From contig NZ_VBUT01000005.1 in the NCBI RefSeq assembly GCF_005863245.1, positions 248,001 to 312,000 on the forward strand: 64,000 nt of DNA, written 5' to 3'. The notes beneath the pieces are model-generated. The model worked only from the letters and a program-made list of their open reading frames with translations. It had not been told where the DNA came from and did no database searches. The stretch is from Nocardia cyriacigeorgica (GTDB lineage Bacteria > Actinomycetota > Actinomycetes > Mycobacteriales > Mycobacteriaceae). The position numbers were made by a program, and so were the translations under genes. Positions 9,261 to 17,207 of this stretch are shown one piece after another (position 1 is the first letter of the stretch; each line of letters begins with the position of its first letter).

Positions 9261-9472
9261 AGGCCCAGTGCCTTCTTCACCGCCGGGCGCATCAGCCGCG
9301 GGATCAGCCGCAACCCGGAGTCGAAGGCCTCGCGCATCTGCTGGGAGCGACGGTCGGAGGCCGCGTGCAGCATCCGGTCGAGCTCGGCGAGCTGCTCGTC
9401 GCCGAGAGCGGCGAACTCCGGTGGCAGGGCAGCGCCAAGGGTGCGGGACAGGGTCTCGGCTGCGGTGGTCAT
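9257..9472 (-). CDS. Small helical protein coupled to the downstream repeat protein
   Basis: ATG at 9472 is preceded by AAAGG five bases away, giving a 71-aa protein that begins MTTAAETLSRTLG. A longer frame to 9592 exists but lacks a ribosome site and is Pro/Arg-rich. The protein looks like three amphipathic helices, with LGDEQLAELDRMLHAA in the middle and RLMRPAVKKALGL at the end. Its stop overlaps the start of the 397-aa repeat protein by four bases, which suggests the products work together. No family recognised. Confidence 0.75.
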   Translation of the reverse strand: MTTAAETLSRTLGAALPPEFAALGDEQLAELDRMLHAASDRRSQQMREAFDSGLRLIPRLMRPAVKKALGL

Positions 9473-9521
9473 GATGCCTTTCGGCCCGAAGGGGTGGGGG
9501 ACGGGGACATTGCCCGCGCGA

Positions 9522-10565
9522 TCACGGAGTGGTCCGGTGCGCGGGGTCGCTGTCGGCGCGCAGATCGCTGACGAAATTGGCGATGGCTTCACCGACCAGC
9601 AGCGGTTCGGTCACCGGCAGCCAATGATTGGCCGGCAGTGTGTAGCACCACAGCCGGTCCACCCGTTCCTGCACGGCGGCCCGCAGGCCGGGCCGCGCGG
9701 CCGGATCGGCGGCGTCGAGGAGCAGCTGCACCGGCACCGCGGTGTGCCGGTCGCGGGGATGACGCAGGTGGTGGCCGAGATTGGCGCGGACGATGCGCGC
9801 GCCGGCGAGCAGATCGGTGCGCCAGGTCGGTGCGATCGGCGCCTGCGCGCTGGCAGAGCGGTGCGTGAGCCGGCCCAGGCCCGCGCGGACCCGCGGCTGG
9901 TAGATCGCCCGGCGCAGCAGCGACGGTGAGCTGTGCAGCGTCAGTCGCGCTTCGTCGAGAGCGGACGCGATGGGCGCACTCCTGCGGGCGCGTTTCCGCG
10001 AGGAGCCCTGTGCTGCCGGCGACCCGTGCGTTGCCGCAGGTTCGTGCACCGTCGGGCAACCCTGCGCCGGCGAGTCCCGATGCGCTGTCGCCGCGTCATG
10101 AACCCTCGACGAGCTGTTTTCCACGGCGGGCCGCACAGCGGTTCCCGTGCTTGCGGTGTTCTTCCCGCCCGTCGCGCGTCGCTCGAATTGCGGCACGGTC
10201 GCCGGCCGGCGCACCCTGCCTGCTTGCAGGAGATGCACGGTGCGCCGAGTGCGCTGCCGCATTTGACGCAACCAGAGCCCCAGATGGTCCAGATGCGGCG
10301 CCGACAACGCCGTGAACGAGGCGATGCGGGTGCTCGCGCGCGGATCGAGGACGGCCTCCCAACCCTGCACCGCGCCCCAGCCGTGGCCGGCCAGATGGAC
10401 CGGCTGGTCGGGGGACACGGTGTCGATGACGGCGTAGAGGTCTTCGGCCAGGCGGTCGAGGCGGTAGGCGCCGGCGAGTTCGACTCCGTCGACCGGGATC
10501 CGCCAGCGGCGATCCGGGTCGGGCCCACCTTCCGGGTGGCGGCCGGGGTCGCGCGGTTCGGTCAT
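9522..10565 (-). CDS. Alpha/beta hydrolase (EphD-like), apparently degenerate
   Basis: The stretch AYRLDRLAEDLYAVIDTV followed by VHLAGHGWGAVQGW matches the core of EphD-like epoxide hydrolases, where the elbow is normally GHDWG or AHDWG. Here the nucleophilic Asp is Gly. The first strands with the HG oxyanion motif, about 60 residues, are missing. Residues near 120-185 are an unusual Arg/Ser/Ala-rich stretch. The C-terminal region with LLDAADPAARPG and LPANHWLPVTEP is family-like. ATG at 10565 follows GAGG at seven bases (347 aa). It lies divergent to a TetR gene with three shared operator-like palindromes. Probably inactive as an epoxide hydrolase; it may be a decaying gene. Confidence 0.7.
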   Translation of the reverse strand: MTEPRDPGRHPEGGPDPDRRWRIPVDGVELAGAYRLDRLAEDLYAVIDTVSPDQPVHLAGHGWGAVQGWEAVLDPRASTRIASFTALSAPHLDHLGLWLRQMRQRTRRTVHLLQAGRVRRPATVPQFERRATGGKNTASTGTAVRPAVENSSSRVHDAATAHRDSPAQGCPTVHEPAATHGSPAAQGSSRKRARRSAPIASALDEARLTLHSSPSLLRRAIYQPRVRAGLGRLTHRSASAQAPIAPTWRTDLLAGARIVRANLGHHLRHPRDRHTAVPVQLLLDAADPAARPGLRAAVQERVDRLWCYTLPANHWLPVTEPLLVGEAIANFVSDLRADSDPAHRTTP

Positions 10566-10583
10566 CACGTCACCTCGTTCGAG

Positions 10584-10598
10584 CGTACTGGCGGTACG
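10584..10598. promoter_or_regulatory. TetR operator-like palindrome 1
   Basis: CGTAC-TGGCG-GTACG is a perfect inverted repeat with a 5-nt spacer, 19 bp upstream of the hydrolase start and in the gap shared with the divergent TetR gene. Confidence 0.6.
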
Positions 10599-10604
10599 GT
10601 CGAC

Positions 10605-10619
10605 GATACTGCCAGTACG
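10605..10619. promoter_or_regulatory. TetR operator-like palindrome 2
   Basis: GATAC-TGCCA-GTACG is the same element with one mismatch, exactly 21 bp (two helical turns) from palindrome 1. That spacing would place two dimers on the same face of DNA. Confidence 0.55.
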
Positions 10620-10714
10620 TCTGCCGGTGAAGCCAGATACCGCAGGTAGATGCAGATGTGTGATGGATCACGTGAATCGTGCGTTTATCGCGTATCGACC
10701 TGCCTCGGCTGGCT

Positions 10715-10729
10715 CGTACCAGGAGTACG
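10715..10729. promoter_or_regulatory. TetR operator-like palindrome 3
   Basis: CGTAC-CAGGA-GTACG is again a perfect copy with the same arms and spacer length, closer to the TetR gene. Only the arms are conserved between copies, as expected for a protein-binding site. Confidence 0.6.
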
Positions 10730-10826
10730 TGTATGCTCTGGCACCAGGGTCGGTGGTGTTGCTCGAGGGGTGAATGCCGCCGCACTCGCCAACATCGACC
10801 GTCGCCGGCACCCGGAGATGAATAGC

Positions 10827-11507
10827 GTGAACCGCTCCACCGTGCGCGCCGCCCCGCGGTCCATCGGCCGCGACGAGATCGTCGACGCGGCCATCCGGGT
10901 GATCGACCGCGACGGCCCGCGCCCCAGCATGGACGACATCGCGCGCGAGGCCGGTATCACCAAACCCCGCCTGTACCGGCGTTTCGCCGATAAGGCCGAC
11001 CTGTTCACCGAGATCGGCCACCGGATGGCGAAATCGGCCTTCGCCGCCGCCGGGAGCGACCTGACTCTCGTCCTGCGACCACCGCGGCAGGCGCTGCGGA
11101 CGGTCCTGTGCGCGTACGCCGACAGCATTCTCGAGCACCCGAACGTCTTCCGCTTCCTCGGCCAGGCCCAGACCGGACACGACCGCGACGGCTCGGTGGT
11201 GCAGGTCGACCTCGGGCGTCAGGTGGCAGGCCGCCTGGCCAGGCAGGCCAGGGCGGTGGCCGAAGCGGTGCCCATCGACGACAGCGGCGTCGACTATCTG
11301 GCCCGGGCCATCACCGGGGTGGTCGTCTCGATCACCGACCTGTGGCTCGGTGGCGACGACCCGGCCCAGGACGCGAGCGAATTCATCGACCAGACCACCG
11401 AATACGTGTGGGGGCTCATCGACAGCTTCCTGCGTCGCCGCGGTATCGAGGCCGATCCGGCCACGCCCATCTTCACCACGCTCGCCGCCGTCGACACCGA
11501 CCGCTGA
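10827..11507 (+). CDS. TetR/AcrR family transcriptional regulator
   Basis: The N-terminal helix-turn-helix reads GRDEIVDAAIRVIDRDG, then SMDDIAREAGITKPRLYRRF, the classic TetR DNA-binding domain. The remaining about 160 residues form the helical ligand domain. GTG at 10827 is preferred because GGAG ends ten bases before it, while the in-frame ATG at 10818 would sit directly on that GGAG. The gene is divergent from the degenerate hydrolase, and the 260-bp gap holds three copies of one palindrome, so autoregulation plus control of the hydrolase is the likely arrangement. Ligand unknown. Confidence 0.9.
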   Translation: MNRSTVRAAPRSIGRDEIVDAAIRVIDRDGPRPSMDDIAREAGITKPRLYRRFADKADLFTEIGHRMAKSAFAAAGSDLTLVLRPPRQALRTVLCAYADSILEHPNVFRFLGQAQTGHDRDGSVVQVDLGRQVAGRLARQARAVAEAVPIDDSGVDYLARAITGVVVSITDLWLGGDDPAQDASEFIDQTTEYVWGLIDSFLRRRGIEADPATPIFTTLAAVDTDR

Positions 11508-11628
11508 ATCCCGCATCGCACACGCCGGGCCTACTCACGCGCGGCTTGTTGACAGAACGCCAATAGTGCGCGAACCTGAGGGCGCAAGCCCCGGTGCGAC
11601 CGGGTGGGAACGAGCAGAGGATGCGACG

Positions 11629-12774
11629 ATGGCACGCCCGATCTGGAGTGACGACGAGGTCGAAGCGGTACGGGATCTCGCCCGCAGTTACTTCGAACGC
11701 GAGGTCGTTCCGCACGAGGAGAAGTTCGTCGAGCAGGGCCATCCCGACCGCGAGCTCTACCGCACCGCCGGCAAACTCGGTCTGCTCTGCGCGGCGCTGC
11801 CCGAACAGTACGGTGGCGGTGGCGGCACCTTCGCCCATGAGGCCGCGATCATCGAAGAACAGGTCCGTGCGGGCGACGGCGCCATGGGCATGCCGGTGCA
11901 CAGCGCGATCATCGCCCCCTACCTCGCCGAATTCGGCTCCGACGAACTCAAACAGCGGGTACTGCCGCGCGCCGCGAGCGGCGATATGGTGCTCTCGATC
12001 GGCATGACCGAGCCCGGCACCGGCTCGGATCTGCAGAACATCAAGACCCGCGCGGTGCGCGACGGCGACGACTACGTCATCACCGGATCGAAGATCTTCA
12101 TCACCAACGGCTGGCTGTGCGACGGCATCATCATCGCCGCCAAAACCGATCCCGAGCAGGGCGCCGCGGGTGTGTCGCTGCTGTTCGCCGAGGTGGGCGA
12201 CGACACACCGGGTTTCACCAGGGGCCGCATCCTGTCCAAGATCGGCGGCAAGGGCCAGGACACCGCTGAGCTGTTCTTCGACGGCCTTCGGGTCCCCGCG
12301 GCCAACCTGCTCGGTGGCGTCGAGGGCCAGGGCTTCTATCAGATGATGCAGATGCTGGCCCAGGAACGCCTGGTCACCGCGATCATGGCGGTCGCGATGA
12401 TGGAGCAAGCGGTCGAGCTGACCGTCGAATACACCAAGGGCCGCGAGGCGTTCGGCAAACCGCTGTTCGCCATGCAGAACACCAAATTCGAACTCGCCGA
12501 ATGCGCGACGCTGGCCACTGTCAGCCGCACCTTCCTCGACGACTGCATCGCCAAACACCTGCGCGGCGAACTCGACATTCCCACCGCTGCGATGTCGAAG
12601 TACTGGTTGACCGACCAACTGGGTATCGTGGTTGACCGCTGCCTGCAACTGTTCGGCGGCTACGGCTACATGACGGAGTACCCGATTTCCCAGCTCTACA
12701 CCGGCGCCCGTGTGCTGCGCATCCTCGCGGGCAGCAACGAGGTGATGAAGGATCTCATTGCGCGATCTCTCTGA
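11629..12774 (+). CDS. Acyl-CoA dehydrogenase
   Basis: The 381-aa protein has the complete acyl-CoA dehydrogenase layout: N-terminal helices, the MTEPGTGSDLQ and ITGSKIFITNG flavin and substrate motifs, and the C-terminal LFGGYGYMTEYPISQLY signature. The position equivalent to the catalytic Glu of medium-chain enzymes falls in RILAGSNEVM and is Ala, as in FadE subgroups that take the base from elsewhere. It uses FAD to desaturate acyl-CoA at C2-C3. ATG at 11629 follows GCAGAGG at eight bases. The downstream TetR gene starts inside its 3' end, so substrate-responsive co-regulation is likely. Chain length cannot be inferred. Confidence 0.95.
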   Translation: MARPIWSDDEVEAVRDLARSYFEREVVPHEEKFVEQGHPDRELYRTAGKLGLLCAALPEQYGGGGGTFAHEAAIIEEQVRAGDGAMGMPVHSAIIAPYLAEFGSDELKQRVLPRAASGDMVLSIGMTEPGTGSDLQNIKTRAVRDGDDYVITGSKIFITNGWLCDGIIIAAKTDPEQGAAGVSLLFAEVGDDTPGFTRGRILSKIGGKGQDTAELFFDGLRVPAANLLGGVEGQGFYQMMQMLAQERLVTAIMAVAMMEQAVELTVEYTKGREAFGKPLFAMQNTKFELAECATLATVSRTFLDDCIAKHLRGELDIPTAAMSKYWLTDQLGIVVDRCLQLFGGYGYMTEYPISQLYTGARVLRILAGSNEVMKDLIARSL

Positions 12775-13405
12775 TATCCCAGTCCCGGCCACCGACGGGC
12801 AACCGCGCCGCCGGCGGCTCGAGCCCGACGAACGCCGGGCCCAGATCCTGGCCCAGGCGATCGAGATGTTCGGCGAGCGGCCCTATGCCGCGGTGTCGAC
12901 GGCGGAGTTGGCTCAGCGCGCCGGAGTCGCGCGCGGGCTGATCAACCACTACTTCGGCAACAAGCGCGATCTGTATCTCGCGGTGGTGCGCCGGATGGTG
13001 ACCCTGCCACGCATCGACGACATGATCGTGCCCACCGGCACCGAACGCGAACGGGTCGAGGCCAGCGTGCGCTGGCTGCTCGACACCATCTCCGAACACG
13101 GCAGCACCTGGGTGAAGGTCACCAGCCACGAGGGCGTCGGCGACGATCCGGACGTGCAGCAGATCCTCGATCAGGCCGATGACGCCGCCGCGGAACGGCT
13201 GCTGCTGATGATCGGGCTCGCCGATTCGGCACACAGTGCGTCCATGCGCGCGATGGTGCGCGCCTACGGCGGGTTGGTGAAAGTGGCCGGACGCGAATGG
13301 ATCACCCGCGGCACCCTGTCCCGTGAGCAGGTGCACGGCCTGCTGGTGGACATGCTGCTGACACTGGTCACCGAATCCCTGCCGAAGGTCGAACGCGGCC
13401 ACTGA
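12758..13405 (+). CDS. TetR family regulator, TTG start inside acyl-CoA dehydrogenase gene
   Basis: The HTH appears as RRAQILAQAIEMFGERPYA, then STAELAQRAGVARGLINHYF, typical of TetR regulators. The TTG at 12758 has AAGGA five bases upstream and lies 17 bases before the end of the dehydrogenase gene. No other start precedes the HTH closely enough. The overlap ties its expression to the dehydrogenase, so it probably senses an acyl-CoA or related product of that enzyme. The 215-aa length is normal. A possible terminator hairpin follows at 13444. Confidence 0.9.
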   Translation: MRDLSDIPVPATDGQPRRRRLEPDERRAQILAQAIEMFGERPYAAVSTAELAQRAGVARGLINHYFGNKRDLYLAVVRRMVTLPRIDDMIVPTGTERERVEASVRWLLDTISEHGSTWVKVTSHEGVGDDPDVQQILDQADDAAAERLLLMIGLADSAHSASMRAMVRAYGGLVKVAGREWITRGTLSREQVHGLLVDMLLTLVTESLPKVERGH

Positions 13406-13443
13406 GCTCCCGCCACGGCAATTGTGCTGTGTTCGTTATTGAT

Positions 13444-13462
13444 ACGCCGGGCATGCCGGCGT
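13444..13462 (+). terminator. Hairpin after the TetR gene
   Basis: ACGCCGG and CCGGCGT form a 7-bp stem around GCATG, 40 bp after the TetR stop. There is no T-run, as is common in actinomycetes. It may instead belong to the leader of the next gene. Confidence 0.4.
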
Positions 13463-13586
13463 GCTTTCGGGTAATGCGATCTGCCGCATTCGCAGGACGG
13501 TTCGGCGGCAGGCCTCTATCCTTCTCGTGTCGGGGCGGGTCCGGGTCTGAGGTTTCGCGCGACGGTGAGTGTGAGAGGTACCTCGG

Positions 13587-14378
13587 ATGGCAGATTCGCA
13601 GCGCTGGGCAGATGAGCGCTGGCCGGAAGTTCGCGACGATACCACCGCGGTCGTTCGCCGTGGCCGAGGAGGAGTTGTCGTCGAGGAGTCCGACGACGAC
13701 TACGACCAGGACTGGTCCCGCGGCTACGACGACCACGCCGCCCGCCGAATCGTCAACCCTTACGCGGTGATCGCGCTGGTCGCGGCCCTGCTGCTGTTGA
13801 TCCCGGTGGCGATCGTGTTCGGGCTCATCGCCTTCAGCCATCCTCGCGGCCGGGTGATGGCATTGTTCGCGCTGCTGCTCGGGCTGGCCGAGGCGGCGGT
13901 GATCGCGGCCCTGCTGGTGCTGCCCGGCGATCTGCTCTCGGATGTGGTCTCGCGTGCGGAGGATCTCGCGTCCACCCAGACCTCGCAGACCGTCTGGGCG
14001 ACACAGGCTTCGGCGACCGGACCGGCAGGCAGTGCACCAGCCGAGCACGCGGGTGCGCCGGAAGCGACCACCGGCGCACCGGCATCCGGCGCCGAACCCA
14101 CGGGTCCCGCGGCGCCGACGGCCACCCTGCGCACCGCCTGCCCGGAGGCCGGGCTCATCGGCACCGCCGCCGACGGATCGACGCTGCTGTGCCTGACCGC
14201 CGCCACCTCCACCACCGGATTCCAGTGGAAGGGCCCCTACACGATCTCCGAGGTCGTCGGCGAGGGCGGCACCAGCTGCAACCCGGGCGGCGCGGCGACC
14301 GCGCGCACCGCCGACGGGCGCGCGCTGGTCTGCGAAGGCCAGGGCCGAAGCGGCACCTGGGTGCTCTGGACCGCCTGA
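13587..14378 (+). CDS. Two-TM membrane protein with extracytoplasmic Cys-containing domain
   Basis: The 263-aa protein starts with an acidic cytoplasmic segment (EESDDDYDQDW), then two transmembrane helices at about 58-83 and 89-113, a long Ala/Thr/Pro/Gly-rich linker to about 175 and a small C-terminal domain. That domain has three Cys (RTACPEAG, TLLCLTA, TSCNPGG) and a fourth near the end (LVCEGQG), enough for two disulfides. The arrangement suggests the domain lies outside the membrane. I recognise no named family. It stands alone between a TetR gene and a GlxA-like regulator, both on the same strand. Confidence 0.75.
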   Translation: MADSQRWADERWPEVRDDTTAVVRRGRGGVVVEESDDDYDQDWSRGYDDHAARRIVNPYAVIALVAALLLLIPVAIVFGLIAFSHPRGRVMALFALLLGLAEAAVIAALLVLPGDLLSDVVSRAEDLASTQTSQTVWATQASATGPAGSAPAEHAGAPEATTGAPASGAEPTGPAAPTATLRTACPEAGLIGTAADGSTLLCLTAATSTTGFQWKGPYTISEVVGEGGTSCNPGGAATARTADGRALVCEGQGRSGTWVLWTA

Positions 14379-14466
14379 AGCCGTCGGCGGCACCGCCGCG
14401 GCGATGTCCGAATGTGACAGACACTCGTCATTGCCGTCATCCCGGCCGCGGGGTGAGGATGGGTTC

Positions 14467-15459
14467 GTGCCCGATTCCCATCACGTCGTCATCGCGGTCT
14501 TCCCCGAAGTCGACCTGCTCGACGTCACCGGTCCCGCCGAAGTGTTCGCGCTGGCCAACCGGGAGACGGCCGGGCGCGCGGGTTATCGGGTCCGGCTCGC
14601 GGCTCCGGCTCCCGGCCCGGTCACCACGTCGGCGGGAGTGCGGGTACTGCCGGACCTGACCTTCGACGAGGTCGACGGCCGCGTCGACACCCTGCTGGTG
14701 CCCGGCGCGGTCGAGATGACCGACGCCGGACCGCTGGCCCGTATCGACACCGATGTGGTGGCGTGGTTGCAAGACGTCGCGCCGCGGGCCGGGCGGGTGG
14801 CCTCGGTCTGCGTCGGCGCGCATCTGCTGGCCGCTGCCGGATTGCTCGACGGCAAGACGGCCACGACGCACTGGTCGACCGCCGCCCAGCTCGCCGCCCG
14901 TCATCCCGAGGTCACCGTCGATCCGGATCCGATCTTCGTGCGCACCGACCGCGGCAGGCTGTGGACCGGCGCCGGCATCAGCGCCTGCCTGGACCTGGCG
15001 CTTGCCCTGGTCGCCGAGGATCTCGGTGAGCAGGCGGCCCTGGCGGTGGCGCGTCAGCTGGTGATGTACCTGAAACGGCAGGGCGGGCAGAGTCAGTTCT
15101 CGGTGCCGCTGAGCCGTCCCGCTCCGGCCCGCCGCGATATCGACGAGCTCCGGCTGTGGATCGCCGAACATTTCGACGAGGACCTGTCGACCGAGGTCCT
15201 CGCCACGCGGATGCGGTTGAGTGAACGCCATTTCGTCCGGGTCTTCACCGGTGAGATGGGCATCGGGCCGAGCGCGTATGTCGAGGCCACCAGGGTCGAG
15301 GTCGCGCGTCGACTGCTCGAAACCACCGATCGCAGCCTCGACCAGATCGCGTCGAGTTCCGGCCTCGGCTCGGTGGAGACCTTGCACCGGGCCTTCAAAC
15401 GTCAACTCGGTACCACGCCGGCGGCCTATCGCCGCCGCTTCCGCACCCGGACGGCCTGA
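14467..15459 (+). CDS. GlxA-like regulator (DJ-1/PfpI domain plus AraC HTH)
   Basis: Residues about 1-190 form a DJ-1/PfpI-like domain starting VVIAVFPEVDLLDVTGPAEV, with the elbow Cys in VASVCVGAHLLA. The C-terminal 100 residues contain two AraC-type HTH units, LATRMRLSERHFVRVF and IASSSGLGSVETLHRAFK. GTG at 14467 is preceded by GAGGA with seven bases between and is preferred over the ATG at 14404. Regulators of this type often respond to amidated or nitrogenous ligands. The cysteine hydrolase gene 82 bp downstream on the same strand is a natural target. Confidence 0.93.
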   Translation: MPDSHHVVIAVFPEVDLLDVTGPAEVFALANRETAGRAGYRVRLAAPAPGPVTTSAGVRVLPDLTFDEVDGRVDTLLVPGAVEMTDAGPLARIDTDVVAWLQDVAPRAGRVASVCVGAHLLAAAGLLDGKTATTHWSTAAQLAARHPEVTVDPDPIFVRTDRGRLWTGAGISACLDLALALVAEDLGEQAALAVARQLVMYLKRQGGQSQFSVPLSRPAPARRDIDELRLWIAEHFDEDLSTEVLATRMRLSERHFVRVFTGEMGIGPSAYVEATRVEVARRLLETTDRSLDQIASSSGLGSVETLHRAFKRQLGTTPAAYRRRFRTRTA

Positions 15460-15541
15460 CCGTCCGATCCCCTCAGACCTCCCTCGGCCTATGCGCCGGG
15501 AGGAACTTCGCCATGCCCACATCCTCTCGAAAGGCTGTTTC

Positions 15542-16162
15542 ATGACCACCTCCACTCGGCCCTCGGAATCCCTGCGCACCGTCGTCGGATTGGACGATGC
15601 GGCGCCACGATTGCGCGATTCCGCCCTGATCATGATCGATTTCCAGAACACCTACCGCACCGGCGTGATGGCCTTGGAAGGCGCCGAACCCGCGCTGGCC
15701 GCCGGTGCCAGGCTGCTCGAACGTGCACGCGGTGCGGGGATTCCCGTCGTGCACATCATCAACGACGGCGGCGAAGGCAGCCCGTACGACATCCGCGCCG
15801 AGATCGGCGCCATCAGCGACGACGTCGCACCCATCGACGGTGAGGCGGTCGTGGTGAAACAGTTCCCCAATGCCTTCCACGCCACCGCACTGGAACAGAC
15901 GCTGCGCGATGCGGGGGTCGCGCCGGGCGGCGATCTCGTGCTGGCCGGGTTCATGACGCATATGTGCGTCGGCCACACCGCCGAAGGCGCGTTCAACCTC
16001 GGTTACCGGCCGACCGTTGTCGCCGAAGCCAGCGCCACTCGTGCATTGACCGGTCCCGACGGTACGGTCGTGCCCGCTGCCGCACTGCACACCGCGGCAC
16101 TCACTACCGTCACGGATCTGTTCGGCATCGTCGTCCCGACCGTGGACGCTCTCCCGGACTGA
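15542..16162 (+). CDS. Isochorismatase-family cysteine hydrolase
   Basis: The 206-aa protein shows the family triad: Asp in LIMIDFQNTY, Lys in VVVKQFPNAF and Cys in FMTHMCVGHTAEGA. Isochorismatase-like hydrolases act on isochorismate, nicotinamide, N-carbamoyl compounds or similar amides. The nucleophilic Cys argues for an amidohydrolase rather than true isochorismatase activity. ATG at 15542 follows GAAAGG at seven bases. It sits 82 bp after the GlxA-like regulator and is followed by a strong hairpin at 16176, so it ends the transcription unit. Confidence 0.92.
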   Translation: MTTSTRPSESLRTVVGLDDAAPRLRDSALIMIDFQNTYRTGVMALEGAEPALAAGARLLERARGAGIPVVHIINDGGEGSPYDIRAEIGAISDDVAPIDGEAVVVKQFPNAFHATALEQTLRDAGVAPGGDLVLAGFMTHMCVGHTAEGAFNLGYRPTVVAEASATRALTGPDGTVVPAAALHTAALTTVTDLFGIVVPTVDALPD

Positions 16163-16175
16163 GCGAAGCCGGTGT

Positions 16176-16197
16176 CCGGCGGGCACCCGCCCGCCGG
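16176..16197. terminator. Bidirectional terminator hairpin
   Basis: CCGGCGGGC and GCCCGCCGG form a perfect 9-bp stem with an ACCC loop. It lies between the convergent stops at 16162 and 16206 and can serve both strands. Confidence 0.7.
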
Positions 16198-16205
16198 GTC
16201 CGTCC

Positions 16206-17207
16206 TCAGTCGCCCTTCTTGGCGCGGCTGGGCTGAACGCGCGGTGGCTCGTTGGGCATCTTCGGATACTGCGGCGGCCACGGCGCGTCCATCAGCCCCG
16301 AGGCCATATCCCGCTCCGACATCTCCAGCAGCGGTGCGATCGACTGCGGCGGCCGCTCGGCCCACGGATCGCCGCGTTCGGCCAGCCGGGCCGGGACGGT
16401 GGCGATGGTCAGCTCCTCCGGCACCACCGTCGCCAGATCGTCCCAGGAGATCGGTGTCGACACCTGCGCGCCCACCTTGGGCCGCACGCACCAGGCGCCG
16501 AAAACCGTTTTGTGCGGGGCGTTCTGGTTGTAGTCGACGAACACGCGGCTGCCGCGCTCTTCCTTCCACCAATGCGCGGTGATCTGATCGGGATGGCGGC
16601 GCTCCAGCTCACGGGCCAGCGCCACCGCCGCCGCGCGCACCTGATAGCCATCCCAGCGCGGTTCCAGCGCCACATACAGGTGCAGCCCGCGCGACCCGGA
16701 GGTCTTGACCCGGGCGTCGATACCGAGTTCGGCGCACAGTTCACGGGTGCGCACGGCCGCGGCGCGCAGATCGTCGAAGCCGATGCCGGGGGAGGGGTCC
16801 AGGTCCACGCGCAGTTCGTCGGCGATGTTCAGGTCGTCGACGTGATTGGGCCACACGTGAAATCCCAGGCAGCCCTGGTTCACCGCCCACAGGATGTGGG
16901 CCAGATCGTGGGCGACGAGCGCGTCGCTGGTGGTGCCGTTGGGGGTGGTGACTTCCACGGTGTGCAACCAGTCGGGCGCGGATTTCGGCACCCGCTTCTG
17001 GAACCAGGACTTGCCCGAGGCGCCGTCGGGATAGCGCTCCAGCAACAGCGGCCGGTTGCCGATGACGCCGAGCAGTGGTTCGGCCACGGCCTGGTAGTAG
17101 TGCACCAGATCGAGTTTCGTTTCCCCGCGCTTGCTGAAATACACCTTGTCGGGGTTGGAGATCGTGAGGTTGCGGCCGTCGACCTCGATCTCGACGGCGC
17201 TGCTCAT
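16206..17207 (-). CDS. LigD-type polymerase/primase domain protein (PrimC/PolD1-like)
   Basis: The 333-aa protein matches the stand-alone polymerase domain related to LigD-POL. LRVDLDPSPG holds the catalytic Asp pair, followed by SGSRGLHLYVAL and CVRPKVGAQVSTP. Such enzymes are template-dependent archaeo-eukaryotic primase-family polymerases that prefer ribonucleotides and fill short gaps. In M. tuberculosis the corresponding gene (Rv3730c) lies next to ligC (Rv3731), and here the ATG at 17207 overlaps the ligC stop by four bases. The pair therefore probably fills and seals gaps in excision repair. No nuclease or ligase domain is fused to it. Confidence 0.93.
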   Translation of the reverse strand: MSSAVEIEVDGRNLTISNPDKVYFSKRGETKLDLVHYYQAVAEPLLGVIGNRPLLLERYPDGASGKSWFQKRVPKSAPDWLHTVEVTTPNGTTSDALVAHDLAHILWAVNQGCLGFHVWPNHVDDLNIADELRVDLDPSPGIGFDDLRAAAVRTRELCAELGIDARVKTSGSRGLHLYVALEPRWDGYQVRAAAVALARELERRHPDQITAHWWKEERGSRVFVDYNQNAPHKTVFGAWCVRPKVGAQVSTPISWDDLATVVPEELTIATVPARLAERGDPWAERPPQSIAPLLEMSERDMASGLMDAPWPPQYPKMPNEPPRVQPSRAKKGD

